Origin: an uncultured Erythrobacter sp.
GTDB lineage: Bacteria; Pseudomonadota; Alphaproteobacteria; Sphingomonadales; Sphingomonadaceae
Assembly (NCBI GenBank): GCA_947499095.1
Contig: CANMMR010000001.1
Location: 372,001-436,000 of the forward strand
Direction: 5' to 3'
Length of the DNA: 64,000 nt
Positions 24,756-33,393 of the stretch are shown here, in pieces. The first letter of the stretch is position 1. Each line of letters opens with the position of its first letter. Both the position numbers and the translations under genes were made by a program. Under the pieces are notes generated by a model. It worked only from the letters and a program-made list of their open reading frames with translations, was not told the origin of the DNA and ran no database searches.

Positions 24756-27134
24756 TTACTTGCTCTCGTCGGTGCTTTCGCTGGTGCCTGCTTCGGGCTT
24801 CTTGTCCGTCGGCTGTTTCTCTGCCGCAGCTTTCTTCTTCGGCTTGGCTTTCGCCTTGGGCGGGGCGGGGGTGAGCTCGAAGGACGGCTTGCCATCCTTC
24901 ATCGTCACCGACACCTCGCCGCCATCGGCAAGCTTGCCGAACAGCAATTCCTCGGCCAGCGGCTGCTTGATCTTTTCCTGGATCAGGCGACCCATCGGGC
25001 GCGCGCCATAGAGGCGGTCGTAACCCTTGTCCGCCAACCAAGCGCGCGCGTCCTTGTCGAACTGGATATCGACATTCTGCTCGGCCAGCTGCAGTTCGAG
25101 CTGGAGGATGAACTTGTCGACCACGCGGGCCACGGTGTCCTTGCCGAGATAGCCGAACGGCACGATCGCATCGAGACGGTTGCGGAATTCCGGCGTGAAC
25201 ATGCGCTTCACCGCCTCTTCGCTCGCGTCTTCCTTCGACACATCGCCGAAACCGATGCCCTGGCTCGCCATGTCGGCGGCGCCGGCATTGGTCGTCATGA
25301 TCAGCACGACATTCCGGAAATCGACCGTTTTGCCGTGGTGGTCGGTCAGGCGTCCGTTATCCATCACCTGCAACAGGATATTGAACAGGTCGGGGTGCGC
25401 CTTCTCGATCTCGTCGAGCAGCAGCACGCAATGCGGGTTCTGGTCGATGGCATCGGTGAGCAATCCACCCTGGTCGTATCCGACATAGCCCGGAGGTGCG
25501 CCGATCAGGCGGCTGACGCTGTGGCGCTCCATATATTCGGACATGTCAAAGCGCTTGAGCTCGATGCCCATGATGCTGGCGAGCTGGCGCGCGACTTCCG
25601 TCTTGCCGACGCCGGTCGGGCCGCTGAACAGGAAGCTGCCGATCGGCTTGTCCGGATCGCGCAGGCCCGCGCGGCTGAGCTTCATTGCAGTCGACAGCCG
25701 GTTTACTGCCGAGTCCTGACCGAAAACCACATGCTTGAGATCGCGTTCGAGATTCTCGAGCGCCTTCTTGTCGTCCTTGCTGACCGATTTGGGCGGGATG
25801 CGCGCCATCGTCGCAATCACGGCCTCGATCTCGCGCGCGGTGATCTTCTTCTTGCGGCGGCTCGGCGGCACCAGCATCTGCATCGCGCCGACTTCGTCGA
25901 TCACGTCGATCGCCTTGTCGGGCAGCTTGCGGTCGTTGATGTAGCGCGCCGAGAGTTCGACCGCGGTTTTCAGCGCATCCTGCGTGTAGGTCACCTTGTG
26001 ATGATCCTGGAACGCGCTCTTGAGGCCCTTGAGGATCTTGATCGTGTCTTCGATCGTGGGCTCGTTCACATCGATCTTCTGGAACCGGCGCAGCAGTGCG
26101 CGATCCTTTTCGAAGTGGTTGCGGAATTCCTTGTAGGTGGTCGAACCGATGCAGCGGATCGCGCCGCTGGAGAGCGCGGGCTTGAGCAGGTTGGACGCAT
26201 CCATCGCGCCGCCACTGGTTGCGCCCGCCCCGATCACCGTATGGATCTCGTCGATGAACAGGATCGCCTCGGGCATGCCTTCGAGCTCGTTGACCACCTG
26301 CTTCAGACGCTCCTCGAAGTCGCCGCGATAGCGGGTGCCGGCCAGCAGTGCGCCCATGTCGAGCGAATAGATCACCGCGTCCTGCAGCACTTCGGGCACG
26401 TCGCCCTCGACGATCTTGCGCGCCAGGCCTTCGGCAATCGCCGTCTTCCCGACGCCCGGATCGCCGACATAGAGCGGGTTGTTCTTGCTCCGGCGGCAGA
26501 GGATCTGGACCGTGCGGTCGACTTCGGGGCCGCGGCCAATCAGCGGGTCGATCCGCCCGTCCTCGGCCTTCTTGTTGAGATCGACCGTAAACTGGTCAAG
26601 CGCGGTTTCCTTCTTGCCTTTCTCGCCGGACCTCTCCTCGCCCTGCGCTTCGGCACTTTCAGCCCCTTCCGCCGGACGGCTCTCGATCTGCTTGCCGCCC
26701 TTGCCGATGCCATGGCTGATGAAGCTGACCGCATCGAGGCGGCTCATGTCCTGCTGCTGCAGGAAGTAGACCGCATAGGAGTCGCGTTCCGAGAACAGCG
26801 CGACCAGCACGTTCGCGCCGGTCACCGTGTCCTTGCCGGAAGACTGGACATGCAGGATCGCACGCTGGATCACCCGTTGGAATCCGGCGGTTGGCTGCGG
26901 ATCGGCGCTCTCGTCCGATTGCAGCGCCTGGTATTCCTGCTCGAGATATTGCTTCACCACTGCGCCGAGTTCGCCGAGGTCCACGCCGCAGGCGTTCATG
27001 ACCTGCGCCGCATCGTCGTCTTCGGTCAGGGCAAGCAGCAAGTGTTCGAGCGTGGCGTATTCGTGCCGCCGCTCGCCCGCGTCGCTGAGCGCTGCGTGGA
27101 GGGTTTTCTCGAGGTTTGCTGCAAAGCTTGGCAT
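24756..27134 (-). CDS. clpA: ATP-dependent Clp protease ATP-binding subunit ClpA
   Basis: Predicted 792 residues. ClpA unfolds proteins and feeds them to ClpP, with ClpS as adaptor. An N-terminal double Clp_N domain (ANLEKTLHAALSDAGERRHE onward) is followed by two AAA+ domains: GDPGVGKTAIAEG (Lys230), LFIDEIHTVIGAG, then FSGPTGVGKTEVAR (Lys511) and LLLDEIEKAHPDL. The ClpP-docking tripeptide appears as IGF in MASQGIGFGD, where IGL or IGF is expected. The C-terminus carries an unusual Lys/Ala/Pro tail (PPKAKAKPKKKAAAEK) and a Ser/Glu-rich end. clpS is not adjacent. A weak heat-shock-like promoter is seen upstream. Confidence 0.95.
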   Translation of the reverse strand: MPSFAANLEKTLHAALSDAGERRHEYATLEHLLLALTEDDDAAQVMNACGVDLGELGAVVKQYLEQEYQALQSDESADPQPTAGFQRVIQRAILHVQSSGKDTVTGANVLVALFSERDSYAVYFLQQQDMSRLDAVSFISHGIGKGGKQIESRPAEGAESAEAQGEERSGEKGKKETALDQFTVDLNKKAEDGRIDPLIGRGPEVDRTVQILCRRSKNNPLYVGDPGVGKTAIAEGLARKIVEGDVPEVLQDAVIYSLDMGALLAGTRYRGDFEERLKQVVNELEGMPEAILFIDEIHTVIGAGATSGGAMDASNLLKPALSSGAIRCIGSTTYKEFRNHFEKDRALLRRFQKIDVNEPTIEDTIKILKGLKSAFQDHHKVTYTQDALKTAVELSARYINDRKLPDKAIDVIDEVGAMQMLVPPSRRKKKITAREIEAVIATMARIPPKSVSKDDKKALENLERDLKHVVFGQDSAVNRLSTAMKLSRAGLRDPDKPIGSFLFSGPTGVGKTEVARQLASIMGIELKRFDMSEYMERHSVSRLIGAPPGYVGYDQGGLLTDAIDQNPHCVLLLDEIEKAHPDLFNILLQVMDNGRLTDHHGKTVDFRNVVLIMTTNAGAADMASQGIGFGDVSKEDASEEAVKRMFTPEFRNRLDAIVPFGYLGKDTVARVVDKFILQLELQLAEQNVDIQFDKDARAWLADKGYDRLYGARPMGRLIQEKIKQPLAEELLFGKLADGGEVSVTMKDGKPSFELTPAPPKAKAKPKKKAAAEKQPTDKKPEAGTSESTDESK

Positions 27135-27220
27135 TCAGATGTCTCTTTCGTGGGACTCGCAAGGGGCGAGATGGAAACAGCCTAGGCCGGGAAACTTGCC
27201 CAAAGCTGTATGTGTCGCAA

Positions 27221-27248
27221 ATATGGGAACGGGGTTCGGATTTTTCAG
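27221..27248 (-). promoter_or_regulatory. Tentative heat-shock-type promoter of clpA
   Basis: On the minus strand CTGAAA is followed after 15 bases by CCCATAT, about 87 bases before the clpA ATG. This loosely resembles the RpoH form (CTTGAAA then CCCATnT). The match is imperfect and was found by eye. Confidence 0.25.
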
Positions 27249-27276
27249 CCCCTGCTGCCCCGCCCCGACCACCGCG

Positions 27277-27477
27277 CTATTCTTTCCGCCCGAACAGGGC
27301 TTCGGCAGCATCGCGATGTGCGGCAGCTTTGGAACGGTGGCTTTCCACCCGGGCAATCTCGGCCTGGAGCATGGCAATCCGCTCGGCGAGTTCGTCCTGC
27401 GAATAGGGGCCGAGGTCTTCCGCGGCGAGCTTGCTCGCGGCGTCGCCTTTGGGGCGGGGACGGTCCTCGTCTTCCAT
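27277..27477 (-). CDS. DUF1192-family small protein
   Basis: Predicted 66 residues. It matches the short DUF1192 proteins of alphaproteobacteria: an acidic/basic lead (MEDEDRPRPKG), the conserved LGPYSQDELAERIAMLQAEI and a helical end rich in Arg/Lys and Ala (ARVESHRSKAAAHRDAAEALF). It is probably a small coiled-coil protein. No function known. It lies upstream of clpA on the same strand and is divergent from the quinone oxidoreductase gene. Confidence 0.8.
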   Translation of the reverse strand: MEDEDRPRPKGDAASKLAAEDLGPYSQDELAERIAMLQAEIARVESHRSKAAAHRDAAEALFGRKE

Positions 27478-27605
27478 TGCTCGCCAGTGTTCCCCTCTCT
27501 CCGGTTGCTGTCAACGGGGCGCTTGGGTAATGCCCCCTCAAATGCGATGAGGCGTTGCAGCGCAGCATCGCGTCCGGACCAGGGGCGGGCACACAGGGGA
27601 ATTGC

Positions 27606-28616
27606 GTGACTGACGATCTACCCGAGACGATGACGGCGATGGGTTTCGACGATCCCGGCGGTCCGGATGTCCTGCGGCCGGAGACACTACCGGTGCCGCA
27701 ACCGGGCGAGAACCAGGTTCTGATCAGGGTCAGCCATGCGGGCGTCAACCGGCCCGATGTCATCCAGCGGCAGGGCTTCTATCCGCCGCCGTTCGGCGCC
27801 TCGCCGATCCCGGGGCTGGAGGTGTCGGGCACGGTCGTCGCTCTCGGTGACGGCACGCCGTCCGAAATGCTCAATCGCAAGGTCTGCGCGCTGGTGTCGG
27901 GGGGCGGCTATGCCGAATATTGCCTCGCCCATTCCGCGCACTGCCTCGGCGTCCCGGCCGGCATGGAGATGGACGTCGCGGCGGCGATTCCCGAAACGCT
28001 ATTCACCGTTTGGCACAATGTGTTCGAGCGCGGGTTCGCGCGCGATGGCGAAACCCTGCTGGTACACGGCGGCACATCGGGCATCGGTACCATGGCGATT
28101 ATGCTGGCTAAGGCGTTCGAGATGAGTGTCATCACCACAGCGGGCAGCGAGGAAAAATGCCAGGCGGCGCGCGACCTCGGCGCGGATCTGGCGATCAACT
28201 ACAAGGATGAAGACTTCGTGGAAAAGGCGAAGGCGTTCACCGATGGCAAGGGCGTGGATGTCGTGCTCGACATGGTGTCGGGCGATTACGTCGCGCGCAA
28301 CATCGAATGCCTCGCCGAGGATGGCCGCCATGTGACGATCGCGGTGCTCGGCGGGCTCAAGGCAGAGATCAATATGGCCACCGTCATGCGCAAGCGGCTG
28401 ATGCTGACCGGCTCCACGCTGCGGCCCCGTTCGGACGAGTTCAAGGCGCTGCTCGCGGACGAAATCTACAATCACGCCTGGCCGCTGTTCGAAGACGGCA
28501 CGGTCCGACCGGTCATGGACCAGACCTTCCCGCTCGCCGAAGCGGGCGCTGCGCATGCGCGGATGGAAGGCGGCGACCACATCGGCAAGATCGTCCTCGC
28601 GGTCGGAGGGGACTGA
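27606..28616 (+). CDS. NAD(P)H-quinone oxidoreductase (PIG3/zeta-crystallin type)
   Basis: Predicted 336 residues, zinc-free medium-chain dehydrogenase/reductase. The N-terminal GroES-like part has VSHAGVNRPDVIQRQGFYPP and PIPGLEVSGTVVALG; the nucleotide-binding part has LLVHGGTSGIGTMAIMLAKA and VDVVLDMVSGDY. The PDVIQRQG...YPPP run is typical of the PIG3 subgroup. It should reduce quinones with NADPH. The GTG at 27606 is preceded by AGGGG at a good distance; the frame is open to 27555 without a ribosome binding site. Confidence 0.92.
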   Translation: MTDDLPETMTAMGFDDPGGPDVLRPETLPVPQPGENQVLIRVSHAGVNRPDVIQRQGFYPPPFGASPIPGLEVSGTVVALGDGTPSEMLNRKVCALVSGGGYAEYCLAHSAHCLGVPAGMEMDVAAAIPETLFTVWHNVFERGFARDGETLLVHGGTSGIGTMAIMLAKAFEMSVITTAGSEEKCQAARDLGADLAINYKDEDFVEKAKAFTDGKGVDVVLDMVSGDYVARNIECLAEDGRHVTIAVLGGLKAEINMATVMRKRLMLTGSTLRPRSDEFKALLADEIYNHAWPLFEDGTVRPVMDQTFPLAEAGAAHARMEGGDHIGKIVLAVGGD

Positions 28617-28718
28617 CTCCGAACCGTCGCAAAGTCTCGGATCGGTAACGGCGCTGTGCGACGCGCGTAACATTCCTGCGGCAGGGCTTTTCCCCATCAT
28701 GCAGCGGGGAGTCCGATC

Positions 28719-29618
28719 ATGACCGATCTGCCGAGCGGGTTCGAAGCCTTCCACAACGTCGCGAATTTTCCCTCGATCAAACCGGCCGTGCCGGAAGTCA
28801 CCAAGGGTGAGCGGCGGCGGTTCCGCACCATCTGGATCAGCGATGTCCACCTCGGCACCAAGGGTTGCAATCATGAGCTGCTGATCGACTTCCTCGACCA
28901 CACCGACAGCGACACCATGTATCTCGTCGGCGACATCATCGACGGCTGGCGGCTGAAGAAGAAGTTCTACTGGCCGGCCGAGCACAACGACATCGTCTGG
29001 CGTATCCTGAAACGGGCGAAGCGGGGCACGCGGATCGTCTACATCCCCGGCAATCACGACGAAATGGTTCGCCCGTTTTGCGGCATGAACTTCGGTGGGG
29101 TCGAAATCCGCCGCGCAGCCTTCCACGACACTGCCGATGGACGGCGCCTGATGGTGCTCCACGGCGATGAATTCGACGCGGTCATGCTGGCCCACCGCTG
29201 GCTCGCCTTTGTCGGCGATGCGGCCTATCATGTGATGATGAAGCTGAACGGCTGGGTGGCGAATGTCCGCAAACGGCTCGGCCTGCCCTATTGGTCGATT
29301 TCCAAGGCGGCCAAGCACAAGGTCAAGAACGCGGTCGAGTTCATCGGCAAGTACGAGGAAGTCGTCGCTCGCGCTGCCGGGGAGCGGGGGGTAGACGGCG
29401 TGGTTTGCGGCCATATCCATACGGCGGAATCGCGCGTTTTCCTGCACGACGGCAGTCCGGTCGAATATTGGAACGACGGCGACTGGGTCGAAGGCTGCAA
29501 CGCGCTGGTCGAACACCACGACGGGCGTATGGAGATCCTCGACTGGGCCGACGAAGTCGCGCGGCGCGACATTGCAGAGCATTCTGCCGAGCAGCAAGCG
29601 GAGCCGGAGGCGGCGTGA
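28719..29618 (+). CDS. LpxH-like UDP-2,3-diacylglucosamine diphosphatase-family metallophosphoesterase
   Basis: Predicted 299 residues. Calcineurin-like phosphoesterase motifs are complete: ISDVHLGTKG, LVGDIIDGW, IPGNHDE, VLHGDEFD and VCGHIHTAE. It is longer than E. coli LpxH (about 240) and fits the alphaproteobacterial group annotated as UDP-2,3-diacylglucosamine diphosphatase. Its direct partner is a glycosyltransferase whose GTG overlaps its stop (GTGA). True LpxI/LpxH function in lipid A synthesis is not certain, since this lineage also makes glycosphingolipids; an envelope glycolipid phosphatase is the safe call. Confidence 0.85.
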   Translation: MTDLPSGFEAFHNVANFPSIKPAVPEVTKGERRRFRTIWISDVHLGTKGCNHELLIDFLDHTDSDTMYLVGDIIDGWRLKKKFYWPAEHNDIVWRILKRAKRGTRIVYIPGNHDEMVRPFCGMNFGGVEIRRAAFHDTADGRRLMVLHGDEFDAVMLAHRWLAFVGDAAYHVMMKLNGWVANVRKRLGLPYWSISKAAKHKVKNAVEFIGKYEEVVARAAGERGVDGVVCGHIHTAESRVFLHDGSPVEYWNDGDWVEGCNALVEHHDGRMEILDWADEVARRDIAEHSAEQQAEPEAA

Positions 29619-30706
29619 CTGCATTGCCGCTCGAGGCGCTTGGGGGGAGGGCGAGATTTGCGTCTGCGCCCGGTCTGCCGCGCCGGATCGCCATCGTCAC
29701 CGATGCCTGGCTGCCGCAGATGAACGGCGTGGTTCGCACCTTGACCACGACCTGCGATATCCTGCGCGAGCAGGGTCACGAGGTACTGGTGATCTCGCCC
29801 GACCTGTTCGCGAGCCTTCCCTGCCCGACTTATCCTGAAATCCGTCTGGCTCTCGCTCCGCCGGGGAAAGTCGCGAGTCAGCTTCGAGAGTTTGCGCCGG
29901 AAGCGATCCACATCGCGACCGAAGGCCCGCTCGGCATGACGGCACGGCGCTATTGCGCCCGTGCCGGATGCGAGTTCACCACCGCCTATCACACGCAGTT
30001 TCCGGAGTACGTCGCGCGGCGCACGCATCTGCCCGCGAAATGGTTCTGGCGCTACATCACCTGGTTTCACCGCCCGGCCAGCCGCGTACTCGTCGCTACC
30101 GAAAGCATTCGCGGCGAGTTGCGCGCGCATGAATTGGGACGCTTGCATCACTGGAGCCGCGGGGTCGACCTCGACTGTTTCACACCCGATGCGCTGGCAC
30201 CGCCCGAATTCGCCGAGCTGCAGAGGCCTATCCAGCTTTACGTTGGTCGGGTCGCAGTCGAAAAAAACATCGAGGCTTTTCTGTCGGGCAGCTATCCCGG
30301 CAGTAAAGTTGTCGTCGGCGATGGGCCGCAAATCGACGAGCTTCGTGCAAAGTTTCCTGATACTGTGTTCCTGGGCCGAAAATCGGGCCGAGAGCTTGCA
30401 GGATGCTACGTCGGAGCGGACGTTTTCGTTTTCCCAAGCCGTACCGACACATTCGGTCTCGTCATGATCGAGGCTCTTGCCTGCGGCACACCCGTCGCAG
30501 CCTATCCCGTGGCCGGCCCGCGCGACATCGTGACCGACGATGTCGGTGCGCTTTCCGAGGAGCTGGACCGGGCCATTGCCGCAGCGTTGTTCTGCGACCG
30601 CAAGGCGTGCGCCGCCTATGGTGCGACCTTCAGCTGGGAGGCCGCGACGGCGCAGTTCCTCTCCGGCCTCGCCCCCGTCGCGGAAGGTACGCTGCCATCG
30701 GCCTAG
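29615..30706 (+). CDS. GT4-family glycosyltransferase (mannosyl/digalactosyl lipid type)
   Basis: Predicted 363 residues. A GT-B fold enzyme with a donor motif near ALACGTPVAAYPVAGPRD and the family-typical opening RIAIVTDAWLPQMNGVVRTL. Central landmarks are FTTAYHTQFPEY, HHWSRGVDLDCFTP, QLYVGRVAVEKNIEAFL and FVFPSRTDTFGLVMIEAL. This is the group of lipid-linked alpha-mannosyl or glucosyl transferases. The start is GTG within the preceding stop, so it is coupled to the phosphoesterase. Acceptor unknown; membrane glycolipid is inferred from the neighbour. Confidence 0.88.
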   Translation: MTALPLEALGGRARFASAPGLPRRIAIVTDAWLPQMNGVVRTLTTTCDILREQGHEVLVISPDLFASLPCPTYPEIRLALAPPGKVASQLREFAPEAIHIATEGPLGMTARRYCARAGCEFTTAYHTQFPEYVARRTHLPAKWFWRYITWFHRPASRVLVATESIRGELRAHELGRLHHWSRGVDLDCFTPDALAPPEFAELQRPIQLYVGRVAVEKNIEAFLSGSYPGSKVVVGDGPQIDELRAKFPDTVFLGRKSGRELAGCYVGADVFVFPSRTDTFGLVMIEALACGTPVAAYPVAGPRDIVTDDVGALSEELDRAIAAALFCDRKACAAYGATFSWEAATAQFLSGLAPVAEGTLPSA

Positions 30707-30754
30707 GGATTCGCTTGCCGAATCCGGTCCGCTCGCCTACATCGAAAGCATACC

Positions 30755-30786
30755 GGCCGTCCCGCGAGGGGCGGCCTCTCTATTTT
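30755..30786 (+). terminator. Probable rho-independent terminator after the glycosyltransferase
   Basis: GGCCGTCCC / GGGCGGCC forms a stem with one bulged T and a GCGA loop, followed by TCTCTATTTT. It lies 48 bases after the glycosyltransferase stop and 26 bases before trcR, so trcR would need its own promoter or read-through. Confidence 0.5.
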
Positions 30787-30811
30787 CAGACCCCGCGAAA
30801 AGGGCATAGAT

Positions 30812-31552
30812 ATGGCCGACCAACCCAAACCGCTGATGCCGCATGCGACTGCCACCTGGCTGGTCGACAACACCGGCCTCTCCTTCGAACAGATTGCCGA
30901 ATTCTGCGGCCTTCACATCCTCGAAGTGCAGGCCATGGCGGACGATCTGGCGGGCAGCAAATACACTGGCCGCGATCCGGTTCATGCCGGCGAACTGACG
31001 CAGGACGAGATCGCCAAGGGCGAGAAGGACAGCGAATATTCGCTGGTGATGCAGCGGGCGCCGGTCGCGGTCAGCCGTACCAAGGGGCCGCGCTACACCC
31101 CCGTGTCGAAGCGGCAGGACAAGCCGGACGGCATCGCCTGGATCCTGCGCAACCACCCGGAAATCTCCGACGCGCAGATCGGCAAGCTGATCGGTACGAC
31201 GCGCAACACCATCGGCGCGATCCGCGATCGCAGCCACTGGAACATCCAGAACATCCAGCCCAAGGATCCGGTGACGCTGGGCCTGTGCTCGCAGCGCGAA
31301 CTCGACGCCGTCGTCGCCAAGGCTGCCAAGAAGGTCGCCAAGGAAGAAGGCGAAGAAACGGCAGTCGAAGCGCCGGTCAGCGGCACCAGCGATCGCGAGC
31401 GCCTGATCGAGGAGCTGCGCGCCGAACGCGACGCGAATGAAAAGGCAGCCGCCGAAGCTGCGCAGGAGGCCGAAGCCGAAGAATGGCTGCGGGCCAAGCG
31501 GGCAGCGGAAGAGGCTGGCGAAGCACCGGCCGCACCCGGCGAAGACGCCTGA
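30812..31552 (+). CDS. trcR: Cell-cycle transcriptional regulator TrcR (DUF1013)
   Basis: Predicted 246 residues. The conserved first 170 residues match the DUF1013 family, described as the cell-cycle regulator TrcR in Caulobacter and Brucella: PHATATWLVDNTGLSFEQIA, FCGLHILEVQAMAD, YTGRDPV and the segment DAQIGKLIGTTRNTIGAIRD, which looks like a helix-turn-helix, then NIQPKDPVTLGLCSQRELD. The C-terminal 80 residues are a Glu/Ala/Lys-rich coiled coil unlike the core and variable in this family. Flanked on both sides by terminator-like hairpins, so it is probably monocistronic. Confidence 0.92.
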   Translation: MADQPKPLMPHATATWLVDNTGLSFEQIAEFCGLHILEVQAMADDLAGSKYTGRDPVHAGELTQDEIAKGEKDSEYSLVMQRAPVAVSRTKGPRYTPVSKRQDKPDGIAWILRNHPEISDAQIGKLIGTTRNTIGAIRDRSHWNIQNIQPKDPVTLGLCSQRELDAVVAKAAKKVAKEEGEETAVEAPVSGTSDRERLIEELRAERDANEKAAAEAAQEAEAEEWLRAKRAAEEAGEAPAAPGEDA

Positions 31553-31583
31553 TAACCGCGCGGGCAGCGCCGAACCTAAATCG

Positions 31584-31620
31584 GGGCAGGGGAGGCACAG
31601 CGCTTCTTCTGCCCTTTTTA
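31584..31620 (+). terminator. Rho-independent terminator of trcR
   Basis: GGGCAG (31584-31589) pairs with CTGCCC (31609-31614), followed directly by TTTTTA. It begins 32 bases after the trcR stop. Confidence 0.6.
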
Positions 31621-31637
31621 CTTGCCTTTAGGGCGGG

Positions 31638-33326
31638 ATGCCGCATGTAACTGACATGGATGTAAGCAAGCTCCCGAATTTCCATCCCGTGCCTTGGGAT
31701 ACCGAATTCGAGCCCATGGCTCTTCCCGACATGTTCGCGCGCACGGTCGAGCGACGAGGCGATGCGTCGCTGCTGCATTTTCTCGGCCGCAGTTACAGCT
31801 ACAACGAACTTTTCATCGAGGCGCACGCCTTCGCCCGCGCTTTGCAGGCCCGCGGGATTGCGCCCGGGGACCGGGTCGGCCTGTTCCTGCCCAACGTCCC
31901 GAGCTACGTTTCCGCTTACTACGGCGCGATGATGGCTGGAGCAGTCGTGGTCAATTTCTCGCCGCTTTACTCCGTCGACGAACTGGCGCAGCAAGTGGCA
32001 GATTCGGGCACGCGCCTGCTCGTGACGGTCGATGTTCCCGAACTCTACGCGACGGCCGAGAAAGTCCTGCGTGGCTCGGCGCTCGAGACGCTGGTCGTGA
32101 GCAAGCTTTCGGCGATGCTGCCGAAGCTGAAGGGCATTGCGCTGCGAATTTTCGGTCGCAGCAAGATTGCTTCGGTTACATTCGGCGAGGACGTCCTCGA
32201 TTGGACGGCGCTGATAGATGGAGCGCCGCAGCGAGTGGAGTTGCCTCATGTGGAGCCGCAGTCGATCGCACTGTTGCAATATACGGGCGGCACCACCGGG
32301 GTGCCGAAAGGCGCGATGCTCTCGCACGCCAATCTCAGCGTAAATGCCCAGCAGACGGCCGGCCTCAACCCCTTCGGCGATCCGACGAGCGAAGTGTTCA
32401 TGGGCGCGCTGCCGTTCTTCCATGTCTTCGCCAATACCGCGCTCTTGAATCATGCCGTCGTAACAGGTGCAGCCATCGCCATGGTCCCGCGCTTCGAGAC
32501 CAAGCAGGTGCTCCAGACGATCGAGCGCTATGGCGCGACCGGCTTCCCCGGTGTGCCGACGATGTTCCAGGCGCTGGTCGATCATCCGGGTCTGGCAAAA
32601 ACCGATCTCTCCACGCTCAAGGTCTGCATCTCCGGCGGTGCGCCGCTGCCTGGTCCGCTGCGCGAAAAGTTCGAGGCTGCCACGGGCGTGCGGCTGGTCG
32701 AGGGTTATGGCCTCACCGAAAGTTCGGGCGTGGTCTCTGCCAATCCCTACGAGAGCCAGCGCAAGCTCGGGACGATCGGCCAGGTCGTCATGGGCACAGA
32801 GGTACTGCTGCTCGACAAGGAAGATCCCACGGTGTTGGCGCCAGAGGGTGAGCCGGGCGAACTGGCGCTCCATGGCCCGCAGATAATGCAGGGTTACTGG
32901 AAACGGCCCGAGGCTGCGAAGGATGTCTTCGTCGAACATCACGGCAAGCAATGGCTGCGCACCGGCGACGTTGCGACGCTGGACAGCGACGGCTTCCTCG
33001 AGATTGTCGACCGGATCAAGGACATGATCGCTGTCGGCGGTTTCAAGGTCTTCCCCAGCCAGGTCGAGGATGTGCTGCTGGAAAACGACGCCGTGAAGGA
33101 AGCGCTCGTGATCGGTGTGCCCGACGATTATCTCGGCGAACGCCCACGCGCCTATGTGACGTTGAACGCAGATGCGGACGCGAGTGGCGACCAGTTGGCG
33201 GAATGGATGAACGTCCGTGTCGGCAAGCACGAACGTGTCGAAAGCGTTGTGGTGCGCGAGGAATTGCCCAAGACGATGATCGGCAAGCTCGACCGCAAGG
33301 CCCTGCGCGCCGAAGTCTTCGGCTGA
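31638..33326 (+). CDS. fadD: Long-chain fatty-acid-CoA ligase (FadD family)
   Basis: Predicted 562 residues, full length. AMP-binding motifs: LLQYTGGTTGVPKGAML, VEGYGLTESSGV, QWLRTGDVATLDSDGFLEIV and DRIKDMIAVGGFKVFP; the C-terminal catalytic lysine is in KTMIGKLDRKALR. It activates fatty acids with ATP and CoA for beta-oxidation or lipid synthesis, probably at the membrane. An in-frame ATG at 31656 is a possible alternative start. Specificity for chain length is not shown by sequence alone. Confidence 0.92.
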   Translation: MPHVTDMDVSKLPNFHPVPWDTEFEPMALPDMFARTVERRGDASLLHFLGRSYSYNELFIEAHAFARALQARGIAPGDRVGLFLPNVPSYVSAYYGAMMAGAVVVNFSPLYSVDELAQQVADSGTRLLVTVDVPELYATAEKVLRGSALETLVVSKLSAMLPKLKGIALRIFGRSKIASVTFGEDVLDWTALIDGAPQRVELPHVEPQSIALLQYTGGTTGVPKGAMLSHANLSVNAQQTAGLNPFGDPTSEVFMGALPFFHVFANTALLNHAVVTGAAIAMVPRFETKQVLQTIERYGATGFPGVPTMFQALVDHPGLAKTDLSTLKVCISGGAPLPGPLREKFEAATGVRLVEGYGLTESSGVVSANPYESQRKLGTIGQVVMGTEVLLLDKEDPTVLAPEGEPGELALHGPQIMQGYWKRPEAAKDVFVEHHGKQWLRTGDVATLDSDGFLEIVDRIKDMIAVGGFKVFPSQVEDVLLENDAVKEALVIGVPDDYLGERPRAYVTLNADADASGDQLAEWMNVRVGKHERVESVVVREELPKTMIGKLDRKALRAEVFG

Positions 33327-33332
33327 AGTCGC

Positions 33333-33370
33333 GAAAGAAGAAGGCCGCCGGCGTCGTTGCGCGGGCGGCC
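33333..33370 (-). terminator. Rho-independent terminator of the bactofilin gene
   Basis: GGCCGCC / GGCGGCC, seven base pairs, with the minus-strand 3' side running into TTCTTCTTTC. It lies 24 bases beyond the bactofilin stop and in the gap to the convergent fadD. Confidence 0.6.
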
Positions 33371-33393
33371 CTCATCCCCTCCAAACGGGAAAA

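Noticed and set aside
25335..27185. Long plus-strand open frame opposite clpA
   Set aside because: ClpA on the minus strand is unmistakable; high GC makes long antisense frames common here.
27999..29624. Long minus-strand open frame opposite the oxidoreductase and phosphoesterase genes
   Set aside because: Both plus-strand products have complete family motifs; the opposing frame shows none.
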